Source: Nocardioides humilatus
GTDB taxonomy: Bacteria > Actinomycetota > Actinomycetes > Propionibacteriales > Nocardioidaceae
Direction: 5' to 3'
Assembly (NCBI RefSeq): GCF_008373755.1
Contig: NZ_VUJV01000001.1
Location: 1,054,001 to 1,118,000, forward strand
Length of the DNA stretch: 64,000 nucleotides
Position 1 is the first letter of the stretch. The number at the start of each line of letters is the position of its first letter. The notes below the pieces were generated by a model, which was not told the DNA's origin, did not search any database, and saw only the letters and a program-made list of their open reading frames with translations. This document shows positions 1 through 8,556 of this stretch, piece by piece. The position numbers and the translations under genes were made by a program.

Positions 1-1446
1 GTGCTGTCGTGGCAGCTGACCATCCTCACGCTCATCGTGATGCCGCTCTTCATCTGGCTCCAGCTGCGCGTCGGGCGCCGGCGGCAACGGCTCGCCCGCC
101 ACACGCAGGAGTCGCTGTCGGAGATGACCTCGATCACCGAGGAGGCGCTCAGCGTCTCCGGCATCCTGCTCGCCAAGGTGTTCAACCGGTCCACCCAGGA
201 GGTGGAGCGCTACCGCGAGGCCAACCGACGTCAGACCCGGCTCCAGGTCGAGCAGGCGATGGCGGGTCGCACCTTCTTCGCGGTCGTGCAGACCTTCTTC
301 GCGATCACGCCGGCTCTGATCTACCTGGTGGCCGGCTGGGTGATCACCGGTTCCTCCGTCATCGGCGCCGACGCCCTCACCGCCGGCACGCTCGTCGCGT
401 TCACGACCCTGCAGAGTCGGCTCCAGATGCCGCTCCTCCAGCTGATGCGGGTCAGCCTCGACGTGCAGACCTCGCTGGCCCTCTTCCGCCGGATCTTCGA
501 ATACCTCGACCTCGAGCCCGCCATCACCGAGCGGCCCGGCGCCGTCGCCCTCGAGCACGACTCGATGCGCGGCCGGGTCGAGCTCCGCGGCGTCTGGTTC
601 CGCTACCCCGAGCCTCGCTCCCTGTCCGGCACCGTCAACCGCGACCGTTTCGGCGACAGCGGCGTTCGGATCGAGGCCGACCCCGACAGCGAGCAGCCGA
701 CCCGTTCCGGCTGGGCGCTGGAGGACGTGAACCTGGTCGTCGAGCCGGGTCAGCTCGCCGCGATCGTCGGGCCGTCCGGGTCGGGCAAGACGACCGCGAC
801 TTACCTGGTGCCGCGGTTCTACGACATCACCGAGGGCGCGGTGCTGATCGACGGTCACGACGTGCGCGACCTGACCCTCTCCTCGCTCGCCGACGCGGTC
901 GGGATGGTGACCCAGGAGCCCTACCTCTTCCACGGCACGATCCGCGACAACATCGCCTACGCCTGCCCTGGTGCGACCGCCGAGGCGATCGAGCAGGCGG
1001 CCCGCGACGCCAACATCCACGACCGGATCATGAGCTTCCCCGAGGGCTACGAGACGGTCACCGGCGAGCGCGGCTACCGCCTGTCCGGCGGCGAGAAGCA
1101 GCGCCTCGCGATCGCGCGGGTGCTGCTCAAGGACCCCGCGATCCTGATCCTCGACGAGGCCACCTCCGCCCTCGACACCGAGACCGAGCGCCTGGTCCAG
1201 GAGGCGCTCGAGCGCGCGACCCGCTCCCGCACCACCATCGCGATCGCCCACCGGCTCTCCACCATCCAGTCGGCCGACGTGATCTTCGGGCTCGCCGACG
1301 GACGCATCGTCGAGCAGGGCACGCACGCGGAGCTGCTGGAGGACCCGGACGGTCTCTACGCCCGGTTGTACGTCGAGCAGTTCTCCCGCCCCGCCGGGCC
1401 GCGGATGTCGTACGACGACGAACGCCGCGCCGACATCTCCCTTTGA
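1..1446 (+). CDS. ABC exporter, membrane-ATPase fusion (5' end outside window)
   Basis: Half-transporter of the multidrug/lipid exporter type: a membrane domain joined to an ATPase that dimerises to drive export across the cytoplasmic membrane. The open frame reaches base 1, so the first membrane helices lie upstream. Residues 1-155 of the visible part hold hydrophobic segments. The ATPase shows Walker A GPSGSGKTT (257-265), signature LSGGEKQR (361-368), Walker B ILILDEA (about 381-387) and the H-loop IAHRLST. An unusual insert of about 35 residues (roughly 203-238) separates the WFRYP strand from the strand preceding Walker A. The substrate cannot be read from the sequence; a partner half-transporter may lie upstream. 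The frame ends at the TGA at 1444-1446. Confidence 0.93.
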   Translation: MLSWQLTILTLIVMPLFIWLQLRVGRRRQRLARHTQESLSEMTSITEEALSVSGILLAKVFNRSTQEVERYREANRRQTRLQVEQAMAGRTFFAVVQTFFAITPALIYLVAGWVITGSSVIGADALTAGTLVAFTTLQSRLQMPLLQLMRVSLDVQTSLALFRRIFEYLDLEPAITERPGAVALEHDSMRGRVELRGVWFRYPEPRSLSGTVNRDRFGDSGVRIEADPDSEQPTRSGWALEDVNLVVEPGQLAAIVGPSGSGKTTATYLVPRFYDITEGAVLIDGHDVRDLTLSSLADAVGMVTQEPYLFHGTIRDNIAYACPGATAEAIEQAARDANIHDRIMSFPEGYETVTGERGYRLSGGEKQRLAIARVLLKDPAILILDEATSALDTETERLVQEALERATRSRTTIAIAHRLSTIQSADVIFGLADGRIVEQGTHAELLEDPDGLYARLYVEQFSRPAGPRMSYDDERRADISL

Positions 1447-1468
1447 GTCCCAGCGGCCTGAGCACCGC

Positions 1469-1497
1469 GTTAAGCGGGTGGAAAGCCGGAGGAAAGT
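1469..1497. promoter_or_regulatory. Triple direct repeat, 11-bp pitch, upstream of secreted-protein gene
   Basis: Three 7-bp words GTTAAGC, GGAAAGC and GGAAAGT start at 1469, 1480 and 1491, each separated by 4 bp. An 11-bp pitch of direct repeats is the usual binding pattern of OmpR/PhoP-type response regulators. A second array with the same geometry lies at 3462-3490, also upstream of a secreted-protein gene. Which regulator binds is unknown. Confidence 0.5.
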
Positions 1498-1558
1498 GCG
1501 CCGCCCCAGAGTCAGGTCATGGCCCCGACCACGAGGCCCCGAACCTCAGGAGCACACC

Positions 1559-1942
1559 ATGAACACCATCCTCCGCCGCCTCCTCGCCGGCCTCGCCCTC
1601 TCCCTCGCCGTCTTCGGCACCGCCCAGGTCGCCGCCCCGAGCTCCGCCTCGGCCGCGAGCTACGTGACCGGCTGCTTCAAGCACACCAACGGCTCGGCGT
1701 TCCACTACACGATCAACCTCAACTACTGGAACAACGGCCGCTGGAACCGGGTCGCCAGCCAGGAGGGCAACTACTCGGGCTGCGTCGCGTGGAACATCGC
1801 GGGCTGGCTGCAGAACTACCCGGTGAAGATGTCGGTTGCCTACCGGGTCGGCACCGCCTACTTCTCCGGGGAGAGCCCCTACTACGCCTACGCCGGCAGC
1901 GCCCGCGCCAACCTCGGCACCGGCTGGGTCTACCAGTACTGA
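1559..1942 (+). CDS. Small secreted protein of unknown function
   Basis: A 127-residue protein of unrecognised family. The ATG at 1559 is chosen because AGGAG sits 6 nt upstream and because a Sec signal peptide follows at once: a twin Arg near residue 6, a hydrophobic core at about 8-25, and an Ala-rich cleavage site near residue 34. The mature part (about 93 residues) is rich in Tyr, Trp, Asn and Gly. It has two cysteines about 36 residues apart that could form a disulfide outside the cell. A response-regulator-like direct repeat lies 60-90 bp upstream. It stands between the ABC exporter and another secreted protein on the same strand. Function unknown. Confidence 0.8.
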   Translation: MNTILRRLLAGLALSLAVFGTAQVAAPSSASAASYVTGCFKHTNGSAFHYTINLNYWNNGRWNRVASQEGNYSGCVAWNIAGWLQNYPVKMSVAYRVGTAYFSGESPYYAYAGSARANLGTGWVYQY

Positions 1943-2008
1943 CTCCGATCGCCGGTTCGCGCCCCTGGCGCCCACCCGACGCCTACGATCCGATCCTCAG
2001 GGGGATCC

Positions 2009-3445
2009 ATGAACATCAAGCGTCACACCGCAGCCGCCGCGGCACTCGCCGCGGCGCTCGGCGTTGCAGCCTCGATCGACAGCGGCACGGCGTCCGCCGA
2101 TCCACCGCCCGATCCGGGGGCCTGTGCGCTGACCGGAATGACCACCTACGCGTTCGACGGCGGCGGTGACGGGACCTCGTGGTCGGACCCGCTCAACTGG
2201 AGCGGGGACGTGGCGCCCGGGGTCGGCGGCCAGGACGATGCCTACGTCTGCCTCGGCAACTTCGACGTCGCCATGGAGACCGGCGACCTCGCGCTCGTGC
2301 AGGCGTTCGACATGGAGCTCTTCGCCCAGCTGACGATCCCCGCGGGCGCTGGCCTCTTCGTCTACGGGGATCCCGACAGCAGACCCTCGACCGTGCGCGG
2401 ATATCTCGAGGTGGGTGGCGCGATCGGCGGTCCCGGTCGGATCGACCTGATGCCGAGCAGCCTGTTCGGCACCACCGCGTTCAGCAGCGACGCTGTCCTC
2501 GATCCGACGCCGGCGCTCGCCGGTGACCCGTGCTCACTCTTCGACGGACTGCCACCTGCGGCGTGCGCCGCCGGCGGCGAGCTCTTCGACTATTCGGCGA
2601 TGAACGGCTACGGCGGGCTCCGCCTCATCGGCGGCTACGACCTGATCGTCGAAGGTGCCCTGGTCCCGGCCGACGCCGGCATCGGCCTGGCGGCGGGCAG
2701 CCGGCTCGTGATCGGCGCCGGCCACCAGGTCAACGTCCACGGCGACGGCGACTTCTACGCGATCGGGAAGGGCGAGCCCCGACCGGTCCTGGTCAACCAT
2801 GGCATCATCCGGAAGTTCCGAGGCGGTGGCTCCGACCGTGGCGTGACGGTGATCAGCACCCGCTACCGCGGCGACGGCGAGATCTGGGTCGAGGAGCAGG
2901 ACGAGGTGATCATCACCGACGGATCGCGACGTCCCGCCGAGGTGACGGCCGGGAGCCTGCTCGGCTCGGGGCCGTGTCGCCGCGCGTCCGGAGACTGCCA
3001 CTTCACGACCCTGAGCAAGAGCGGCAAGCGCCAGTCCGCCGTACTGCAGGCTCCGGCGTCGCAGCCCGAGTCCCAGCGCGCCCTCGTCGAGGTCCGGCCC
3101 CGTGCCGACCTGCGCCGTCCCGGTGACCTCGGCATCCCCTACCTGGTCCACGCCGACGACCTCGAGGCGACGGCGCTGACGCCCGCGCTCATCGAGCTGC
3201 GGTACGACGGCAGCCTGCTCGACGGTCGTACGTGGGCCGACGTCCAGGTCTTCCGCCAGAAGGCGGCCGGAGCGCCGTGGCGCCGGATCCGCGCCTGCGA
3301 GTCCGACGGCACCCCGCCGGGCACCGCACGTGCCTGTGTCGACCGCCTCGACAACGCCGACAGCAGCCGCCAGGTCCCCGGCAGCGGAGGCGACGCGATC
3401 CTGGTCGTCCGCACCACGGTGACCAGCCGTTGGGTGGGCCGCTGA
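2009..3445 (+). CDS. Secreted beta-rich protein, paralogue of the gene at 40105-41604
   Basis: A 478-residue exported protein with a signal peptide (residues 1-31, ending in an ASA-type site) and no recognised catalytic domain. Near the N terminus is a GGGDG-x-SW-x4-NW motif, the kind of aromatic/glycine word seen in surface proteins built from stacked beta strands. The middle is Gly- and Val-rich with phrases such as LVNHG and LVIGAGHQVNVHGDG, suggesting a right-handed beta-helix. The last 110 residues form a separate domain with paired cysteines (ACESDGTPPG, ARACVDR) ending in TSRWVGR. The protein at 40105-41604 has the same order and the same last seven residues. An AGGGGG ribosome site precedes the ATG. 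Function unknown; a cell-surface or matrix role is inference. Confidence 0.85.
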   Translation: MNIKRHTAAAAALAAALGVAASIDSGTASADPPPDPGACALTGMTTYAFDGGGDGTSWSDPLNWSGDVAPGVGGQDDAYVCLGNFDVAMETGDLALVQAFDMELFAQLTIPAGAGLFVYGDPDSRPSTVRGYLEVGGAIGGPGRIDLMPSSLFGTTAFSSDAVLDPTPALAGDPCSLFDGLPPAACAAGGELFDYSAMNGYGGLRLIGGYDLIVEGALVPADAGIGLAAGSRLVIGAGHQVNVHGDGDFYAIGKGEPRPVLVNHGIIRKFRGGGSDRGVTVISTRYRGDGEIWVEEQDEVIITDGSRRPAEVTAGSLLGSGPCRRASGDCHFTTLSKSGKRQSAVLQAPASQPESQRALVEVRPRADLRRPGDLGIPYLVHADDLEATALTPALIELRYDGSLLDGRTWADVQVFRQKAAGAPWRRIRACESDGTPPGTARACVDRLDNADSSRQVPGSGGDAILVVRTTVTSRWVGR

Positions 3446-3461
3446 CCGCTGCGGAAAGGGC

Positions 3462-3490
3462 GTTAAGCGCACGGTAAGTGCGCGGTAGGC
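3462..3490. promoter_or_regulatory. Triple direct repeat, 11-bp pitch, upstream of metalloprotease gene
   Basis: The 7-bp words GTTAAGC, GGTAAGT and GGTAGGC start at 3462, 3473 and 3484, separated by exactly 4 bp. The first word and the spacing match the array at 1469-1497. The array lies about 60-90 bp before the protease ATG in both absolute and relative terms, as expected for one OmpR-type regulator acting on two secreted-protein genes. Confidence 0.5.
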
Positions 3491-3548
3491 GATGCCCGCG
3501 AATCTCCTCTCACCAGCCCGGAACGGGCCCTCACCAAGGAGATTCACC

Positions 3549-4940
3549 ATGAACAAGCTCACCCTCCGCCGCACGATCACCTCCCTCGCCCTCGCCGCGG
3601 CAGCCGTCGCCGGCACGGCGGGCACGCCGGCCTTCGCCGACGCGCACCACGCTCCGGCCCAGAAGGACGTCAGCGTCGACACCCGCGGCGCTGAGAGCGT
3701 CTCGGGCCGCGCCGCGGTCGACGCGCTCGCCGACCAGCTCGAGCAGGTGGCCACCCGCAACGGCTGGACGCCCGAGAAGCTCGAGAAGACCCTCCTCCAC
3801 GACAAGACCCTGAAGGTGACCGGCCCCGGCGGCCTGGTCTACGCCGACGAGCCGCTCAAGACCGGCCAGACGTCGATCACCGACAACATCCAGACCCCGG
3901 TCTACCCGACGACGGACACCTTCGCGCTGCACTCGCGGTCGAGCTCGCCCTACAAGCTCTACCTCGACTTCAACGGCAACACGACCACGGGCACCCGCTG
4001 GAACTCCGAGCTCAACGGCGGCCGCGCGATCGTCTCCGCGCCGTTCGACCTCGACGGCAACCCGGGCTCCTTCTCGACCCGCGAGCACGCCATCATCCAG
4101 GCCGTCTGGCTGCAGGTCCGCGAGGACTACGCGCCCTTCCACATCGACGTGACGACCCAGGACCCGGGCCTCGACGGACTGCGCCGTACGTCCTCCAGCG
4201 ACGGCTACTACGGCGTCCGGATGGTCGTCAGCCCCACCAACGCCTGGTACCCCAACGCCGGCGGCGTCGCCTACGTCAACTCGTTCGGTGAGGTGCGCTC
4301 CGGCACCGAGACCACGGCCTTCGTCTTCACCAACACCTCGGGTGCGGCGAAGTTCGTCGGCGAGGCCGCCAGCCACGAGGCCGGTCACACGCTCGGCCTG
4401 AGCCACGACGGCACCTCGACCCAGACCTACTACGGCGGGTCGGGCAACTGGGCCCCGATCATGGGCGTCAGCTACTTCAAGCCGGTCACTCAGTGGAGCA
4501 ACGGCAGCTACGCCGACGCCAACAACCGCGAGAACGACGTCGCCATCATCGCCTCGAAGGTCTACTACGCGGCCGACGACTACACGAACTCCACCAGCTC
4601 GACCGGCACCCTGCCCGCCGGCACCGCCCGCTACGGGATCATCAACTCCGGTGACGTCGACCTCTTCCGCTTCAGCCTGACCGGCACCCGCACCCTCCGC
4701 ATCACCACCTGGGGCAACACCGGCGCGGTCGACACCAACCTCAACATGCGGATCACCCTGCGCGACGCCAACCTCAACGTCGTCGGCGCCTGGTCCCCCA
4801 ACGGCGACCTCCGCGCCACCAGCCCGGCCCTGACCCTGGCCGCCGGCAGCTACTACGTCCAGATCGACGGCCCCGGCGAGGGCGTCTACCCGGCCTACGG
4901 CTCGATGGGCTTCTACGGAGTCCAGCTCGACTGGGCCTGA
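3549..4940 (+). CDS. Secreted zinc metalloprotease (metzincin type) with PPC-like C-terminal domain
   Basis: A 463-residue extracellular protease. The ATG at 3549 follows an AAGGAG site and opens a signal peptide (residues 1-32, cleavage near AFADA). A propeptide of about 80 residues follows. The catalytic zinc motif HEAGHTLGLSH gives ligands His276, His280 and His286 and the general base Glu277. The GVSYF phrase about 25 residues later fits the Met-turn region, although the usual Met is two residues before it (IMGVSY). The C-terminal 110 residues read as a bacterial pre-peptidase C-terminal beta-sandwich (GDVDLFRFSL, YYVQIDGPG). It is followed directly by a strong terminator. It is likely secreted and self-processed, and co-regulated with the gene at 1559 through the shared direct repeats. 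Confidence 0.92.
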   Translation: MNKLTLRRTITSLALAAAAVAGTAGTPAFADAHHAPAQKDVSVDTRGAESVSGRAAVDALADQLEQVATRNGWTPEKLEKTLLHDKTLKVTGPGGLVYADEPLKTGQTSITDNIQTPVYPTTDTFALHSRSSSPYKLYLDFNGNTTTGTRWNSELNGGRAIVSAPFDLDGNPGSFSTREHAIIQAVWLQVREDYAPFHIDVTTQDPGLDGLRRTSSSDGYYGVRMVVSPTNAWYPNAGGVAYVNSFGEVRSGTETTAFVFTNTSGAAKFVGEAASHEAGHTLGLSHDGTSTQTYYGGSGNWAPIMGVSYFKPVTQWSNGSYADANNRENDVAIIASKVYYAADDYTNSTSSTGTLPAGTARYGIINSGDVDLFRFSLTGTRTLRITTWGNTGAVDTNLNMRITLRDANLNVVGAWSPNGDLRATSPALTLAAGSYYVQIDGPGEGVYPAYGSMGFYGVQLDWA

Positions 4941-4952
4941 TCACTGACCGAT

Positions 4953-4999
4953 AACGCGAGGAGCGGAGCCACCGTGGGGGTGGCTCCGCTCCTCGCGTT
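4953..4999. terminator. Bidirectional intrinsic terminator
   Basis: A perfect 19-bp stem (4953-4971 with 4981-4999) around a 9-nt loop lies between the stop of the plus-strand protease and the stop of the minus-strand SARP gene. The stem ends run AA/TT, giving a short U tract in both directions. It can end transcripts from both sides. Confidence 0.88.
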
Positions 5000-5000
5000 T

Positions 5001-7952
5001 TCAGGCAGAGACCCCCGCGAGTACGTCGGCGAGCAGCTCGCGCGCCGCCTCGCCCGTCGCCAGCCCCCCGAGCGTCCAGGCCCGGGTCGCCGCCGGACCG
5101 CCGACCGCCTCCCGGGCAGCCGCGAGCGCGCCGGCCAGGTCACGCTCGACCGGCTCCTCCGAACCGCCCGGAGCGGGCGAGACCGCCTCGGCGGCGGAGA
5201 ACAACCGGATCGCGTCCTCGTGACGACCGACGGCCGTGGCCATCGCGCCGCCGACCCGGAGGCACTGGGCCCGCGCGAGCCGTTGCCGGGTGCGATCGGC
5301 GAGCACGAGCCCCTCGGCGAGGGCTGCCGCCGCTACACCGAGGTCGCCACGGCCGACCAGCGCGCGGGCCAGCGTGATCCGCGCGTCGCGCGCCTCCGGC
5401 ACCCGCGAGGCACCCGCCATGACCTGGGCCTCGGTCGCATACGCGGCAGCCGTGTCGACGTCCGCCTCGTCCAGCGCGATCTCGGCGAGCGTGTTGAGGG
5501 TGTCGGCGATCCGGGTGACGTCGCCCCGCTTGCGCACCACCGCGAGCCGTCGCTGGTGGAGCTCGGCCTCGCGGCCGAACTGCCCCTGGACGCCGTAGGT
5601 GATCGCGCTCATCGCGAGCGCCACCGCCACCTGCGGGTAGAGGTCGTGCTCCTCGGCGAGCGCGAGTGCGCGCTCGGCGTGCGCCGACGCCGCGTCGACC
5701 TCGCCGGTGATGGCGAGCGCGCCGGCGACGTAGCACTCAGCGGCGGCCCGGAGGTCGTGGTCGTCGAGTGCGGCCAGCTCGAGCGCGCGCTCGCACCACT
5801 GCCGGGCCTCGTCCCACTCGGTGAGGTGGTAGGCCAGCTGACCGGCCACGAGCAGCAGGTCGGGCGAGTCGGGAGCGAGCGCGAGAGCACGGGCAACGAG
5901 CGCACCGCCGGTCGACAGCCGGCCCGAGGCGACCCAGAGCTCGGCGGTGCCGCGGAGGAGGCGGACGGCCTGGTCGACGTCACCGTTGTCGACGGCCCGC
6001 GCGATCGCTGCCTCGATGTCGGCGGCCTCGTCGGCGAACCGCCCCAGGGCGAGTACGCCGTCAGGCCCCTCGATCTCCCGCGACCACGTCTCGACCTGGA
6101 CCGTCAGGTGCCCGGCGAGGCGCTCGCGCCGCTCGGCCAGGTCGGAGTGGTCGGCCAGCCGGCGGTGGGCGAAGGCGCGGACTGTGCCGAGCATCGCGAA
6201 CCGCACCTCGACCCGGCTCTCGATCGCTGTCACCAGCCGCGCGTCACTGATCGCGGCGACCAGGTCGAGCACGTGCGGGATGTCGGGGCACACCGCCTCC
6301 AGTGCGTCGAGCGTGAAGCCACCCTCGAAGAGTGCGAGCCGGTCGCACATGACCCGGGCGTCGTCCTGCAGCCGGCGATAGCTCCACTCGATCGTCTGCT
6401 CCAGCGCTCGATGTCGCTCGGGCACGTCGGCGGCGGTCGTCGTGAGGACCGACAGGCTCTCGGGCAGCGCGGCGAGCAGCCGGTCGAGGCCGAGCAGCTT
6501 GACCCGGGCGGCGGCGAGCTCGAGAGCGAGCGGGAGTCCGTCGAGCATCCGGCACAGGCGAGCGACCGCGTCCTCGTGTCCGGCCAGCCCGAAGCTGCGC
6601 CCGGCAGCGCGCGCCGCCGCAGCGGCGCGGTCCACGAACATCGCGACCGCGGGCGCCTCTCCGATCTCGGCGACGGCCGCGCCCTCGGCCGGCACCGCCA
6701 GCGGGGGCACCGGGAGCTCCGCCTCCGCGAGCAGCCCGAGCGCGACGCGCGAGGTCACGATGATCGTGAGCGCGGTCCGCTCGATGACCGCGGCGACGGC
6801 CTCCGGGGCGTCGGGCATCGACTCCAGGTTGTCGAGGACGACCGTCTCGTCGCGGTCGGCGAGTGCGTCGAGCGGGTCGCGCGTGCCCGACGCCGACAAC
6901 GCGTCGGCGATGTCGGCGTGCAGCCGCTCGACCGACGTCGCCTCGGTGATCGGGAGGAACACCACCCCGCGACCCGCGGCGTGGAGCTCGTGGGCGACCA
7001 CGGTGGCCAGCCGCGACTTCCCGCTGCCGCCCATGCCAGTGAGGCTCACCAACCGGGCCGAGCCGACCCGTTCGACGACCTCGGCGACGAGCTCGTCGCG
7101 ACCGAAGGTCGGGGTCGTCAGGCGCGGCACCCGTGCCGCCAGCCGCGGCGTCGGCTCGGGCGCAGCTTCGGGCGCGGCGCTCGCGGTGGCGGCGCGGACG
7201 GGGACCGTGAGCGCAGGGTCCTGCTGGAGGATCGCCAGCTCGAGCTGGCGCAGCGCCTGACCGGGGTCGATCCCCAGCTCCTCGGCGAGCTGCTCCCGCG
7301 CCCGGCCGTAGGCGTGGAGGGCGTCAGCCTGGCGGTCGCTGCGGTAGAGCGCCGTCATCAGGTGACCCCAGAGCGCCTCCCGCGTGGGGTAGAGGCGGAC
7401 CAGCTCCTCCAGCTCGGCCACCAGCTCGGCATGCCCGCCGACCGCCAGCGCCACCTCGATCCGCTGCTCGAGGGCGAGCAGTCGCAGCTCCTCGAGCCGG
7501 GCGCCCTCGGCCTCGACGAAGGGGAGATCGCCGAGGTCGGACAGGAACGGGCCCCGCCACAGCGCGAGCGCGTCGTCGTAGGCGGCCAGTGCCGCAGCGG
7601 GATCGCTGTCGCGCAGGCGGCGGGCGGTCGCCGTACGTTCCTCGAAGCGAGCGACGTCGGTGTCGAGCGCGTCGATCCTCAACCGGTAGCCCGGCGAGCG
7701 TGACTCGAGGACGCCGTCGTGACCCGCGGTCGCGAGCGCCTTGCGGACCTTGGAGACGAAGACCTGCAGCGTGGGCAGCGGGTTGGCGGGCGGTTCCTCG
7801 CCCCAGATCGCGTCGACGAGCCGGTCGGTGGACACGACCTCCGGTGCCGCGAGCGCGGCGATGGCGACCACGGCGCGCTGCCGCGGTCCCCCGAGAGCGA
7901 TCGACTCGCCCGCGTCACCCACCTCGAGCGGGCCGAGCAGTCGGACGTCCAC
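5001..7952 (-). CDS. SARP/AfsR-type transcription regulator with ATPase and TPR-like domains
   Basis: A 983-residue pathway-specific regulator of the AfsR type. Order: OmpR-like winged helix (residues 1-95, with the FVSKVRKAL recognition region), bacterial transcriptional activation domain (about 98-245), a linker rich in Ala and Pro, an NB-ARC/STAND ATPase whose P-loop GMGGSGKS lies near residue 308, a DNLESM Walker-B-like strand, then many helical repeats of TPR type to the end. Start: GTG at 7952, directly opening the conserved MDVRLLGPLEV. Such proteins activate clusters for secondary metabolites or stress responses in response to ligand binding. No biosynthetic cluster adjoins it, so its target is unknown. 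It converges on the protease gene through the terminator at 4953. Confidence 0.93.
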   Translation of the reverse strand: MDVRLLGPLEVGDAGESIALGGPRQRAVVAIAALAAPEVVSTDRLVDAIWGEEPPANPLPTLQVFVSKVRKALATAGHDGVLESRSPGYRLRIDALDTDVARFEERTATARRLRDSDPAAALAAYDDALALWRGPFLSDLGDLPFVEAEGARLEELRLLALEQRIEVALAVGGHAELVAELEELVRLYPTREALWGHLMTALYRSDRQADALHAYGRAREQLAEELGIDPGQALRQLELAILQQDPALTVPVRAATASAAPEAAPEPTPRLAARVPRLTTPTFGRDELVAEVVERVGSARLVSLTGMGGSGKSRLATVVAHELHAAGRGVVFLPITEATSVERLHADIADALSASGTRDPLDALADRDETVVLDNLESMPDAPEAVAAVIERTALTIIVTSRVALGLLAEAELPVPPLAVPAEGAAVAEIGEAPAVAMFVDRAAAAARAAGRSFGLAGHEDAVARLCRMLDGLPLALELAAARVKLLGLDRLLAALPESLSVLTTTAADVPERHRALEQTIEWSYRRLQDDARVMCDRLALFEGGFTLDALEAVCPDIPHVLDLVAAISDARLVTAIESRVEVRFAMLGTVRAFAHRRLADHSDLAERRERLAGHLTVQVETWSREIEGPDGVLALGRFADEAADIEAAIARAVDNGDVDQAVRLLRGTAELWVASGRLSTGGALVARALALAPDSPDLLLVAGQLAYHLTEWDEARQWCERALELAALDDHDLRAAAECYVAGALAITGEVDAASAHAERALALAEEHDLYPQVAVALAMSAITYGVQGQFGREAELHQRRLAVVRKRGDVTRIADTLNTLAEIALDEADVDTAAAYATEAQVMAGASRVPEARDARITLARALVGRGDLGVAAAALAEGLVLADRTRQRLARAQCLRVGGAMATAVGRHEDAIRLFSAAEAVSPAPGGSEEPVERDLAGALAAAREAVGGPAATRAWTLGGLATGEAARELLADVLAGVSA

Positions 7953-8028
7953 GCAGTAGACCGTAGGGGCGAAGCGGCACCGTGTCCCCGGTTGAGCCGA
8001 TATCTATCGTGGTGTCGAGGAGAACGAC

Positions 8029-8553
8029 ATGACCGACCACGATCACACCGACCGTGCACCCGCCGGTCAGGGACGCGCGGCCGAGCGAGCGGCTGCCCGG
8101 GCCCGGATCGAGCAACAGCAGACCTGGGTCGACCTCCAGGTGCAGCGCGCGATCGAACGCGGCGACTTCGACGACCTGCCCGGCGCCGGCAAACCGATCG
8201 AGGGACTGGGCGACACCCACGACCCCGAGTGGTGGGTGAAGAAGCTCATCGAGCGCGAGCAGATCACCGTCCTGCCGCCCTCGCTCCAGCTCCGCAAGGA
8301 GGACGCCGAGCTCGACGCCCGGCTCGACAAGCTCGGCTCCGAGGAAGAGGTCCGCGGCGCCGTCGAGGACTTCAACGCGCGGGTCATCCACGCGCGCTAC
8401 TCGACTCCGTCGGGTCCGCCGCTGATCACCATGCCGCGCGACGTCGAGGAGACCGTCGCAGCGTGGGCCGCCCGTCGAGCAGTACGGCGCGCGGCCCGGC
8501 CCGCTGCCGCCGTACCCCCGCCTCGGCGGTGGTGGCAGCGACGGTCACGCTGA
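8029..8553 (+). CDS. DUF1992 (DnaJ homologue C28-like) protein
   Basis: A 174-residue cytoplasmic protein carrying the DUF1992 conserved region, also found in eukaryotic DNAJC28. The signature LPGAGKPIEGL at about residues 48-58 is followed by DPEWWVKK and a helical stretch. A basic, Ala/Arg-rich tail ends the protein. The family's role is not established; it lacks a J domain itself. AGGAG lies 8 nt before the ATG. It is divergent from the SARP gene with 76 bp between start codons, and it converges on the repeat protein downstream with a 3-bp gap. Confidence 0.88.
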   Translation: MTDHDHTDRAPAGQGRAAERAAARARIEQQQTWVDLQVQRAIERGDFDDLPGAGKPIEGLGDTHDPEWWVKKLIEREQITVLPPSLQLRKEDAELDARLDKLGSEEEVRGAVEDFNARVIHARYSTPSGPPLITMPRDVEETVAAWAARRAVRRAARPAAAVPPPRRWWQRRSR

Positions 8554-8556
8554 CAA

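Noticed and set aside
4974-7703. A 909-codon plus-strand open frame opposite the SARP gene
   Set aside because: The opposite strand encodes a complete SARP/AfsR protein with all domains; this frame has no recognisable motif and shadow-like composition.
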